DNA of 30,322 nt from an uncultured Bacteroidales bacterium (GTDB taxonomy: Bacteria > Bacteroidota > Bacteroidia > Bacteroidales > Bacteroidaceae): assembly GCA_937898885.1 (NCBI GenBank), contig CALDKD010000087.1, forward strand, positions 1 to 30,322. Reading direction: 5' to 3'. The notes below the pieces were generated by a model. That model saw only the letters and a list, made by a program, of their open reading frames with translations. It ran no database searches and was not told where the DNA came from. The position numbers were made by a program, and so were the translations under genes. Positions 8,314 through 16,768 of this stretch are shown here, piece by piece. The first letter of the stretch is position 1. Every line of letters begins with the position of its first letter.

Positions 8314-11300
8314 CTATCTGATTGTTTCAATTAATAGGACACCTGCTGAGAAGGATGGGATATAAAGCAGGAACACGCCGTCAGAGCATGGCACGACCTG
8401 TCTCGTGACACTAATTCTGTCAGGACAGTTTAAATCATTTCTGTCAAAAAGATTACCAGTTGAGACAAGGCTCAATTCGCCTGTGCCATTCGGAGCATGA
8501 ACGATCAGGTATCGCCCTTCATCATCAGGATTTACAATCTTGACAGCAATCTGGGACTTGTCAACTGACGTTGTAACAACAACATTTAAATCATCTTCAT
8601 TCCTGTCAACATCCAGACATAAGGGAAGGAAATGATCCCGCCACAATTTCATCACGACATAGTTCGGAGCGGGGAACCAATCATCTTTATCAAAATTAAT
8701 AAACGCATTGTTCCATGCAGGGGAGCCAACATGCCGGATAGCCAGAGCCGCAGCGGCCATCTCAACGGCAGGAGTCCTTTCCATCCTGTTCAGAAAGCCC
8801 CCGGCGAAAAGGCCAGTACGCATGTCAATACCGTCCAAGTTCCATTCAGACACATAAATCTTCATGGCAGGATTCTCCGAATGAGCTATCCAGTTCGCTA
8901 ATTTATCCAAATATGCTCCATATTCCTCAACTCCATCATTCCCATACTTGTCGAGGGTCTGATAATAGTGTGGACTGATATAATCAACATCTTTCCCCGC
9001 TTTGAAAATGACCAGGGAATCCAGCCCGGGGCCCTCAGCTCCAAGCCGTCCACAACCACATGCAATAATCTTAACCCCCGGACTGTGCTTTTTCATTTCC
9101 CGTGAAAATTGTTGGACCAGTTCCACGTATTTTCCCGGGTCCATCTTCCATACTTCATTATCAACCTCCCAGTACATAACCGCACGGTCAGGACATTGCT
9201 TCCGGCAATAATCCATCCATTGAAGAGCACGAGCCAGCCAGTCTTCATCTCCAGGCGCATATCCTTCATAATTATGATAACCGATAGGAACGACAATCTG
9301 TGGCTCAGCCCCTACCCGACCGGAGTATTCCAAAAATTCGTCTGTCCCGAAAGCAAGAGGATCGCAATCATCCCATCGGAGGATTCCTTCTCGCTCATGC
9401 TGGGGTCCGATACCGTTTTCAAAATGATAACGTTCCGAAAAACTGCCACCAGGCCAACGTAGGACCGTCGGAGACAGCGCGCGCACCGCACTGTCAAGAG
9501 ATACGCGGAAGCCTTCATTCTCCAAAGAAGAGGCAGCCATAAGGCTGACCTGATCTAAGGAAAGTTTTCCAGACCGAGCCAATTTAAAAGCTATTCCAAC
9601 ATGGGAATCATCTTCTTCGGGCATAAAATCAAGCTCATATGATTTCCATTTATGGGAAATACCCTTTATTGTTTGGCGGCCAAGTACTCTGCCGCCCGTT
9701 CCAATAAGTTCTGCATTCACATATCTGACATTGCCTTTCAGAAAAACAGATCCGGAAACTGACTCACCCTTCTTTACGGAAAACTTGTCTTCCTGAAAGA
9801 TGGACAAGCCTTTGCGCCCGTTCAATTCAGTAGCCACTTTATCATTAAGGGGACCATCCATCTCAAGTCTCATTGTGCCATTCCCGGAAAAGTGCCAGTG
9901 CCTTGATAAATCCAAAGAGACAGGCAATGGTTCTCCTGATCCATCTACCAGTCGTATATTTTTGAACATTGCACGGCAATTTTCTCCACCTATAGTAACC
10001 GAACCGGAAGTGGGGCAACCATCAACCTCGCCATCATAGACGGTCTGCCCGTTCAAGACGCATTGGATATGAGGGCCCGACCCATGCATCTCAATATGGT
10101 TCCATCCCTTCTTCAACCGTCCGGGGGCAGGTTCTTGTTTGACCTTTGCAACCGGAGCGTACCAGACCCATCCAGTTGCCTCTTCCAGAATTCCATCTTC
10201 ACCATCTGGACCACTCAATCTCCAATATACTCTGTTCGTCAACATCCTTTCCCTGTTCTGATCTCTCATTCCGACTAAAACAGTCCCCGGGCCGCTGATT
10301 TCAACATCAAAAGACAATATGCAATCCGCACCGTTACCAATACGGAAATCTCCAGACTTATCCTCAGATGCATCCAGGGAAAGGCACCCATCAGAAGAAT
10401 CCAGACTCCATTCTCCATAGGCACGACATTCCTCAAAACTTCTGTTCCATACATTCTCCCCTACCAGTCCATTGCTTAGCGAATGGTATATGTGTTCTAA
10501 AAGCAAACCGTAGATTTTCTTGTCAATATGGTGAGACACTCTAGCCGTGTCTATGACTATCTCTGCCCGGCGGATAGGCTGGACAGATGGAGCCGAACTA
10601 CTGAGCAAGCGAACCCCACCTGTCAGGCCAGTCTCAATGAGTGGTTCGGTGCCATTGAAATGCGGCCAGTTGAGACTGATTTTTCGTTCTGAAGAAGGGA
10701 GGAGAGCATCTCCTATCAATCGGTTCACATATAGTGTTGTCACTTCCACTTCCAAATCGTTCCAACCAATTCGTGAAGCCTCAGAAATATCAAACACATA
10801 TGGAGCTTTCCACCGGATTCCGCAGTCTTTCCCATTGACGGTAAGCTTGGCGATATGCTCGACCCGGCCCAAATCCAATCGTATCTCTTCATCATTTGAT
10901 GTAAGCAGAATCCGTTTGCGATAAACAGCCTTTCCTCCGAAATGAGAAACGTCAAAGTCAGGGTGGCGGTGCAGAGAATTCAATGTATCCAAGTGAATCA
11001 TAGAGGCCCCGCTCCAACCTGGAAACTCAACCGTCCAGTCCTTATCCATGTCCGTATGTACAGCATGAGAGTTGAATGCAGAAAGGATTTCATCCTGCCC
11101 CAATGCTCTTCCTTCTATGACAGGGTCCTCATTATCACCTTCAAAAGAAGCCACAAAGCGGTCATCCGTAAAAAGAGTGTCAGGAGCCAACTGAAGATTC
11201 TCCCGACAAGGAGCGGTAGCAACCTTCTCACCATTCACGTACAGGATCATCTTTCCTTTTGCCAATACGGCACTTACAAAAGTCCATCCGCTGACAGGAT

Positions 11301-13629
11301 GCTCCCATTCAAGAATCATAGTCGTTCCGTCATATATCCGTATTGCATTAGTCCCTATCGCCAGGCCGAAATGATTCTTACCACCATAAACAATCTGTCC
11401 ACGATTGCCATATGCCATGGTCTCCGGTTTAGCCCAGACACTGTATGTGAAAGATCCTTCATAAGAGGGGTGCATCACAAAATGGTGTTCAGGCAACGTC
11501 CCTTCTTTCCCAGAGCCATTATTTCTAAACACGACGAAGACTGAACCGGATTGTTCCAACGGTATCTCTATTCTGACAACAGAGTCCTTCCGTGCATAAG
11601 TCACCGGTATCCGCGTGGATCCGGACATAGGGTCCCATATTTCAGGAATCAATTCTGTCGGGACCGTGAATTCCGCCAGGACTGATTCTTTTCTCCGACG
11701 ATGATTTGTGATAAAGAAGAACTCTTCGCCCCCTACTTTCCGATGTGTAAAATGCAACTGCGAGTCATCCTGACTGCCCTTAAGGGCAGCACCCCCCTCA
11801 ACCCATTCCCCCTGTTGCAACATGGCCGCACATCGTGCATTGTACATATTCCAATGGACAGCCTCGGCGGCCCATGCCGAATTACGGTCCAGATGAGAAC
11901 CGAAAGGACCCATGGTCATTATATGACGAGGCTCCAACCATGGTTGCAAAGCATAGGAATGCAAATAAAACCTGGAAGTACCGAGCGTCATCATCCAATC
12001 TCCAAGGGCCTTCATCCCATAAGGATGTTCGGAAAATTTCGAATTGAATGGAGTGCCTGTATAGCATTCTGCACCTATGAGACGAATATCACGTTTTCTG
12101 GCCTCCGAAGCCACGTATCTGGTTGTGGCAGGGGATCCGTACACATAATGCGTCCACCACTCTGACATAGGCATGTCCAGAAGAGAGGCATATTCCTCTC
12201 TTACGAAATCACCATCGCCATATGGCTCACCCGCAAGCAGAAGGTTCCATCTGTGGGTCCTTTCGGCAAAGCGGGACAGGAAATCATTGAACAAATCGCA
12301 CTTGGTGCGTCGTACATCTGCCAGAAAATCTTCTGTTTTCTCCTCGCTGTCCACAATCCTGCCGGTCATGGCCAGCAGCATCGGACCTATCGGATACCCT
12401 CTTCTTTCCCTGAACTCGCATTCAAAATCACTCGTCCAATCCTGTCCTCCAGCTTCCCAACTGTCAATAAGCAGCGTCTTCAGTGTCGTTCCGACATATG
12501 GAGCCAACTTCCGGAAAAGCGGGTCCAGAAAAAGGTCGAACTGGAGATCCGCACCTCTGGGAGAAAGTTTGTCAACCTCGAGACCGGTACCACTTTCAGG
12601 CGACACCGTTGTCATTTTTCCAGTTGACGTTTGCCCAATTCGTACAATATTCCATTCCCCATCATACGGAGGCTGCCAGGTCAAAGAACCATCCTGTTTC
12701 ATCAGATGAGTCAGGTCAATGACATCTTTCCTGCTGATCACATCATAAAATGCGACTTCCGCTACTGAAGCTTTCTGCTGAGTGGTAAGCCTCCAGCAGC
12801 GGGCACATGTACGGTCAAACGTTGTCAGTGCCGGAATATCCAATGATCGGAGAGGATTCGAATATAGGACTGCTACAGAATCAAATACCAGCCCGTCTTT
12901 TGAGCATTCAACAAGATACTCGGAGCCATAATCACGGGGACCATCATGAGGATCCAACGGGGGTTCACGCGTCCCTCGTCGTAAAGAAATCCGGCTTACG
13001 GGAACTGAATCCTTAAAGTCGAAATACATGTCGTGCCGAAGACTGTCCAGACGTATTTCAGTTGAAAGGTTCCCATCCACCAAGAATGGGTCCGAGGTAT
13101 CCGGCCTTTCGCAACCGGCACAAGGATACGCCAGAACTCGGATATCTTCATAATAGCCCAGTTTGCTCCATGGCTTGGGTAATTGGCATGATATGACCTT
13201 GCCAGAAACCGTTGTATCACTCCATGTCAGTTGTTTCATGGATTCAGACGGGGTAATCCACGGCCCGCCGACTGCGGAGTATCCAGGACTGTTATGCATT
13301 CCCAATGTCATCCCAAGCCGAGCGGCTTCCGAGCAAGCATGACGCAATAGCCCGGACCATTCACCGGACCCATAAGCGACCGGTCCTTTTTCTACACCGG
13401 CGAAGACATCGAGAATTACAGCATCGCCGTACCCTGCTGAAGACATGTACTCCAAATCTGCAGTAATCGCATCTTTGTTGACATTACCATTCATCCAATG
13501 CCAGAATGTGGATACTTTGGCATCTTGAGGTGGATTCCGGAAAGCGGATTCAGATACCTGTCCACGGCATATAATACTGGACAACGAAAGAAGGCACGCA
13601 ATGATTGGCTTGAAATCCTGAAGAATCAT
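8314..13629 (-). CDS. GH106-LamG-GH51 fusion: alpha-L-rhamnosidase plus alpha-L-arabinofuranosidase (1771 aa)
   Basis: After a signal peptide (about 1-23), residues about 30-700 are GH106. The start reads FRNPPQDAKVSTFWHWMNG, a discoidin-like insert lies near 180-300, and the two catalytic glutamates are E392 in LIDSWEAGGQDW and E521 in LIGAECYTG. Their spacing fits the known GH106 rhamnosidase pair. A LamG-like module follows at about 715-855, then the GH106 terminal galactose-binding sandwich at about 860-1020 (FGGKAVYRKRI, LTVNGKDCGIRWKAPY). Residues about 1025-1771 are a GH51 arabinofuranosidase, with a DUF1080-like sandwich near 1090-1230 and a CBM4-like module near 1245-1365. Its acid/base is E1492 in YWEVDNEVW and its nucleophile is E1595 in YVSEWNLDG. 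Both active sites look intact. One chain could remove alpha-L-rhamnose and alpha-L-arabinofuranose from the same branch. The frame is uninterrupted throughout. Confidence 0.9.
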   Translation of the reverse strand: MILQDFKPIIACLLSLSSIICRGQVSESAFRNPPQDAKVSTFWHWMNGNVNKDAITADLEYMSSAGYGDAVILDVFAGVEKGPVAYGSGEWSGLLRHACSEAARLGMTLGMHNSPGYSAVGGPWITPSESMKQLTWSDTTVSGKVISCQLPKPWSKLGYYEDIRVLAYPCAGCERPDTSDPFLVDGNLSTEIRLDSLRHDMYFDFKDSVPVSRISLRRGTREPPLDPHDGPRDYGSEYLVECSKDGLVFDSVAVLYSNPLRSLDIPALTTFDRTCARCWRLTTQQKASVAEVAFYDVISRKDVIDLTHLMKQDGSLTWQPPYDGEWNIVRIGQTSTGKMTTVSPESGTGLEVDKLSPRGADLQFDLFLDPLFRKLAPYVGTTLKTLLIDSWEAGGQDWTSDFECEFRERRGYPIGPMLLAMTGRIVDSEEKTEDFLADVRRTKCDLFNDFLSRFAERTHRWNLLLAGEPYGDGDFVREEYASLLDMPMSEWWTHYVYGSPATTRYVASEARKRDIRLIGAECYTGTPFNSKFSEHPYGMKALGDWMMTLGTSRFYLHSYALQPWLEPRHIMTMGPFGSHLDRNSAWAAEAVHWNMYNARCAAMLQQGEWVEGGAALKGSQDDSQLHFTHRKVGGEEFFFITNHRRRKESVLAEFTVPTELIPEIWDPMSGSTRIPVTYARKDSVVRIEIPLEQSGSVFVVFRNNGSGKEGTLPEHHFVMHPSYEGSFTYSVWAKPETMAYGNRGQIVYGGKNHFGLAIGTNAIRIYDGTTMILEWEHPVSGWTFVSAVLAKGKMILYVNGEKVATAPCRENLQLAPDTLFTDDRFVASFEGDNEDPVIEGRALGQDEILSAFNSHAVHTDMDKDWTVEFPGWSGASMIHLDTLNSLHRHPDFDVSHFGGKAVYRKRILLTSNDEEIRLDLGRVEHIAKLTVNGKDCGIRWKAPYVFDISEASRIGWNDLEVEVTTLYVNRLIGDALLPSSERKISLNWPHFNGTEPLIETGLTGGVRLLSSSAPSVQPIRRAEIVIDTARVSHHIDKKIYGLLLEHIYHSLSNGLVGENVWNRSFEECRAYGEWSLDSSDGCLSLDASEDKSGDFRIGNGADCILSFDVEISGPGTVLVGMRDQNRERMLTNRVYWRLSGPDGEDGILEEATGWVWYAPVAKVKQEPAPGRLKKGWNHIEMHGSGPHIQCVLNGQTVYDGEVDGCPTSGSVTIGGENCRAMFKNIRLVDGSGEPLPVSLDLSRHWHFSGNGTMRLEMDGPLNDKVATELNGRKGLSIFQEDKFSVKKGESVSGSVFLKGNVRYVNAELIGTGGRVLGRQTIKGISHKWKSYELDFMPEEDDSHVGIAFKLARSGKLSLDQVSLMAASSLENEGFRVSLDSAVRALSPTVLRWPGGSFSERYHFENGIGPQHEREGILRWDDCDPLAFGTDEFLEYSGRVGAEPQIVVPIGYHNYEGYAPGDEDWLARALQWMDYCRKQCPDRAVMYWEVDNEVWKMDPGKYVELVQQFSREMKKHSPGVKIIACGCGRLGAEGPGLDSLVIFKAGKDVDYISPHYYQTLDKYGNDGVEEYGAYLDKLANWIAHSENPAMKIYVSEWNLDGIDMRTGLFAGGFLNRMERTPAVEMAAAALAIRHVGSPAWNNAFINFDKDDWFPAPNYVVMKLWRDHFLPLCLDVDRNEDDLNVVVTTSVDKSQIAVKIVNPDDEGRYLIVHAPNGTGELSLVSTGNLFDRNDLNCPDRISVTRQVVPCSDGVFLLYIPSFSAGVLLIETIR

Positions 13630-13687
13630 AATAACATCAGATGGTGAATAAATCAGATAGTGAAAAAATGTAACCTGAATAGTATAA

Positions 13688-15340
13688 TTACAGTTCTCGG
13701 AACGTCACGCACATCCATGGAGTAATCTCCATGCGGATATTGAGCGCACCCGTTTCATCTGCACGATATATCTTTTTGATGGTTGCCCATGACTGATCCC
13801 TCAAAGAATCCAGTTCCTCACGGGTTGGGGAATGTGGGCGTCCGGCTTCCAAATATGCTTGAAACACATTGCCATGATCTTTATCCAAGACCTCCATCTC
13901 AAATTCCGATCCGGCGGATAGACCCGTCATGGTTACGTCAATCCATTTGGATGACACACCTTCCATGAAAGAAGCGGCATGAGATGGGGACGGGACCAGA
14001 TTATGGAATTCTTCTGGATAGTTGTATGCAATGGCCACGATTTTCCCAGTCTTGGAATCACGGCTGACAAGCAATGGCTCCTGATAGAGAAGCAATTCAT
14101 CCCCAAGAGCATTTAACATCCTGTATGCGTGGAATGACGGCTTCACCAATCCTTGGAAATTCACCATACCAAAACCGCCATGAAAAATATCCCGGCCACC
14201 GCCCTGTTCTTCAAAAACATCAGTAAAAGTCCAATACATCAATGAATTTGCCATGCCCATGCAATCTAAATTCACTTTTAGAATATAAGCTGCAGGAGGG
14301 AGCATGTCGTGCATTACATCCCGGCTCCCGGGACTGGTGCTCCATTCTGTCAAGTGAAGTTCCGCATCAGGGAATGAGCTGTTAGCCAATGCATTCTGAA
14401 GCCACGAGATGTCATCTCTGACAGAGTCAACATATCGGACTGCTCCCTTTGACCGGCCTTCTTTCGGATCAAACGCATAATCAGTAGGATAAGGGTGGCA
14501 TGAAACGAAATCTACAGGAAGATTCTCCCGCGAACAATATTCCAGGAATTCTTCGATCCAAATCCCTTTCCATTGCTGCTGATTAATGGTTTCCTGAGGG
14601 TAAAATCTCGACTGCTCCGAATTGGTTATCTCGCCATCGTGCCGGGAATCAGCAATGAAGTTGCTGGTTGCCGGTCCACCGACCCTCAACCGCGGATCAA
14701 CCTCCTTCACAGCATTGGCAGCCTCCTTGTACAAACGGAAATAATCACTTCTGGTTCCAACCAGAAAGCCATTATAAAGGTTAGGCTCGTTCCATACCTC
14801 AAAATACCACTGGAGCACTTCATCAATTCCATATCGACCCACGACATGTTGGACAAAAGCATGGACAAGATCATGCCACTTGTCAAAATTGTCTAGATCC
14901 AAAGTAACGCAAGCGCGGTACCACATCTGCCTCCGAGTCCCTTCTGCCGCTATCTTCTCCGGAAAAAAAGACAATTCAACAAAAGGCCTGACACCAATTT
15001 CCAACATTCTGTCATACACGTCGTCAACATACTGCCAGTTATACACAGGAGAGCCATCTTTTCCCTCAAAATAGACAAACATATCGTCTCCAAAGAGGTT
15101 ATGCATGCGCACATACCGAAAGCCGCATTCTTCACGCACCAGCTTCAAATGCTCCAGCCATCCGGCGCGAAGCCCTTCATTCACACGGCCGGCGCCCACC
15201 CCGACACTCCACCAGTGATCGAGCTGTGATCCCATAGCCTTACAGTCCACGGTGGTCTGTGCCCGGACAGTGGAAAACGGTGCTGAGGATGTCACCATAA
15301 TCAGCAAAATCAGATACAATGCTTTCTTTGACATATTCAT
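13688..15340 (-). CDS. GH39 family glycoside hydrolase, secreted
   Basis: This 550-residue protein has a signal peptide without a lipobox (cleavage probably after VRA, residue 27), so it is likely periplasmic or secreted. GH39 features are SVGVGAGRVNEGLRAGW (45-61), predicted acid/base E185 in YFEVWNEPN, nucleophile E332 in LHLTEWSTS, and the family tail VLDKDHGNVF. It is much closer to the GH39 at 22584-24209 than to the lipoprotein copy at 293-1924; both have the insertion FIADxRHDGE followed by WKGIWIEEFL or WKGIWIEQFL. It is the first gene of the four-gene minus-strand operon, with 58 bases to the fusion gene. A promoter candidate lies upstream at 15422-15429. The ATG at 15338-15340 is used; a second ATG two codons in is equally possible. 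Likely activities are beta-xylosidase or a related exo-activity. Confidence 0.9.
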   Translation of the reverse strand: MNMSKKALYLILLIMVTSSAPFSTVRAQTTVDCKAMGSQLDHWWSVGVGAGRVNEGLRAGWLEHLKLVREECGFRYVRMHNLFGDDMFVYFEGKDGSPVYNWQYVDDVYDRMLEIGVRPFVELSFFPEKIAAEGTRRQMWYRACVTLDLDNFDKWHDLVHAFVQHVVGRYGIDEVLQWYFEVWNEPNLYNGFLVGTRSDYFRLYKEAANAVKEVDPRLRVGGPATSNFIADSRHDGEITNSEQSRFYPQETINQQQWKGIWIEEFLEYCSRENLPVDFVSCHPYPTDYAFDPKEGRSKGAVRYVDSVRDDISWLQNALANSSFPDAELHLTEWSTSPGSRDVMHDMLPPAAYILKVNLDCMGMANSLMYWTFTDVFEEQGGGRDIFHGGFGMVNFQGLVKPSFHAYRMLNALGDELLLYQEPLLVSRDSKTGKIVAIAYNYPEEFHNLVPSPSHAASFMEGVSSKWIDVTMTGLSAGSEFEMEVLDKDHGNVFQAYLEAGRPHSPTREELDSLRDQSWATIKKIYRADETGALNIRMEITPWMCVTFREL

Positions 15341-15421
15341 GATTGTTTACTTCTATATTCCCATGTTTCTACCGAAGGCATATGCACCTCCGTAATATTC
15401 TCATAATCACAACGTTTTATA

Positions 15422-15429
15422 CAAATATA
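15422..15429 (-). promoter_or_regulatory. Candidate Bacteroidetes -7 promoter element for the minus-strand GH39 operon
   Basis: The plus-strand bases CAAATATA are the reverse complement of TATATTTG, which fits the Bacteroidetes -7 consensus TAnnTTTG. They lie about 80 bases before the GH39 start at 15340. No good -33 TTTG was found at the expected 19-21 base spacing; only CTTG-like matches at poorer distances are present. This is therefore a weak candidate, supported mainly by its position in a divergent intergenic region. Confidence 0.35.
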
Positions 15430-15458
15430 CGAAACTATATCACGCAAGTATGGTCAAG

Positions 15459-15481
15459 ATTGGACATTTTGATGGTCCAAT
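15459..15481. promoter_or_regulatory. Palindromic operator candidate in divergent intergenic region
   Basis: ATTGGAC (15459-15465) and GTCCAAT (15475-15481) are perfect 7-base inverted arms separated by nine bases. They lie between the minus-strand promoter candidate (15422-15429) and the plus-strand one (15505-15535). A dimeric regulator bound here could control both the GH39/GH106-GH51 operon and the CE15 gene. No regulator gene is present in the window, so the binding protein is unknown. A weak hairpin or chance palindrome is the alternative. Confidence 0.4.
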
Positions 15482-15504
15482 AGTAACAAGTCATATCCTA
15501 TCGC

Positions 15505-15535
15505 CTTGAATGTTCCGTGATACTTGTTACATTTG
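15505..15535 (+). promoter_or_regulatory. Bacteroidetes-type promoter candidate for CE15 gene
   Basis: TACATTTG at 15528-15535 matches the -7 consensus TAnnTTTG exactly. CTTG at 15505-15508, 19 bases upstream, is one mismatch from the -33 TTTG. Transcription would then begin only about 5-12 bases before the CE15 start, a very short leader. This favours the ATG at 15547 or 15553 as the true start over the TTG at 15544. Confidence 0.5.
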
Positions 15536-15546
15536 TATAAAAGTTG

Positions 15547-16743
15547 ATGAAAATGAGAAGCAAACACCTGTCCTTAATTCTGTTAATCTGGTCCTTGCAG
15601 ATTTCTGCTCAGCAGATTCCAATGCATCCAACCCTTAACGCAACATCCGAATCGATGTCATTGGAGCAATGGGAAGAAGGAAGAGAACAATTGCTGGAAC
15701 TGTTTAAAACAGAGATGTACGGATGTTCTCCGGCAAAGACATCCTCAATCAAGTATTACATATTCGATGAGTCATCAGATGCATTCGGAGGTAAAGCGGT
15801 ACGGAAGCAGGTCCGGATTCTTTGGGAAGGAAAGGAAGATGGGCAATACACCGACATGCTTATCTATCTCCCAATTAATCAGAACGGTAAGGTGCCGGTA
15901 CTCGTCGGTCTGAACTTCCAAGGCAATCAGACCATAACGACAGATCCTGCCGTCCGTATTTCAGAAGCATTTTCAGAAGACCCGAACTATTTTTTCAAAT
16001 GTACAGGGGTTGTAGAGCATAAAGCTACGGAACAATCCCGAGGGAGCAACGCTGATGACTGGCCTGTAGAAGCAATCCTTGAACATGGATATGGAATTGC
16101 CACTGCATACCGAGAAGAAATTGCTTCAGACCGAGTTCCCTACTTTTCTACCGGGATTCACCTTCTGTTCCCTGACCTGCAGGAGCGCGATGATAATTTT
16201 TCCACGATTTCTGCCTGGGCTTGGGCTCTTTCCAGAATGGTTGACTATCTCGAAACCGACCCTATGGTAGATACTGACAAAATAGGTGTTTTTGGATTTT
16301 CCCGTCTTGGGAAAGCGGCCTTGTGGGCTGGCGCACAGGACGAACGGTTCAGCGCGGTCATAAGCCAGATGTCCGGAGCCGGGGGAGCAAAACTGTTCCG
16401 CCGTCACATCGGAGAAGACATTCACCGCCTTTGCACTGTCTTTCCTCACTGGTATTGCCATAACTTCTCAAAATACGACGGGAAGGACGAAACGTTGCCT
16501 TTCGATCAGGACAAGATGATGTCTTTGATTGCACCCCGTGCGCTTTATGTTTCCAGTGCACTGGATGACGCAATGTCCGATCCTGCAGGGGAATACGAAG
16601 GACTCATGGCTACGCTCCCGATTTATCAGTTATACTCCCATCATCCAAAATTAGGCTACCACATACGCCCCGGGGGCCACGATGTTCTAACTTCGGACTG
16701 GAATTATTACCTGCAGTTTCTTGACAATCTTTGGGAATTATAA
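15547..16743 (+). CDS. CE15 family glucuronoyl esterase
   Basis: CE15 enzymes hydrolyse esters on the carboxyl of (4-O-methyl-)glucuronic acid, such as methyl esters or lignin-xylan links. The 398-residue protein has a signal peptide (ending ISA), the CE15 serine elbow GFSRLGKAALW with S252, the following SGAGGAKLFRRHIGE and FPHWYCHNFSKY motifs, and H378 in RPGGHDVL near the end. The acidic region reads YVSSALDDAMSDPAGEY. Length is normal for bacterial CE15. An alternative TTG start at 15544 and an ATG at 15553 exist; 15547 is chosen because it is an ATG just downstream of a promoter candidate. It is the only intact plus-strand gene in the right two thirds of the window, and it converges on the GH43 fusion with 25 bases between stops. 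It implies that the target glycan bears esterified glucuronic acid. Confidence 0.85.
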   Translation: MKMRSKHLSLILLIWSLQISAQQIPMHPTLNATSESMSLEQWEEGREQLLELFKTEMYGCSPAKTSSIKYYIFDESSDAFGGKAVRKQVRILWEGKEDGQYTDMLIYLPINQNGKVPVLVGLNFQGNQTITTDPAVRISEAFSEDPNYFFKCTGVVEHKATEQSRGSNADDWPVEAILEHGYGIATAYREEIASDRVPYFSTGIHLLFPDLQERDDNFSTISAWAWALSRMVDYLETDPMVDTDKIGVFGFSRLGKAALWAGAQDERFSAVISQMSGAGGAKLFRRHIGEDIHRLCTVFPHWYCHNFSKYDGKDETLPFDQDKMMSLIAPRALYVSSALDDAMSDPAGEYEGLMATLPIYQLYSHHPKLGYHIRPGGHDVLTSDWNYYLQFLDNLWEL

Positions 16744-16768
16744 ACGGCGAATACAGCCTCTTCTACTA

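Noticed and set aside
10942..11544. Plus-strand frame of 200 codons opposite the GH106-GH51 fusion
   Set aside because: It lies antisense to the LamG and terminal GH106 sandwich region, and its translation resembles no known protein.
15544..15546. TTG start codon for the CE15 gene
   Set aside because: An ATG follows immediately and there is no reason to prefer the TTG.
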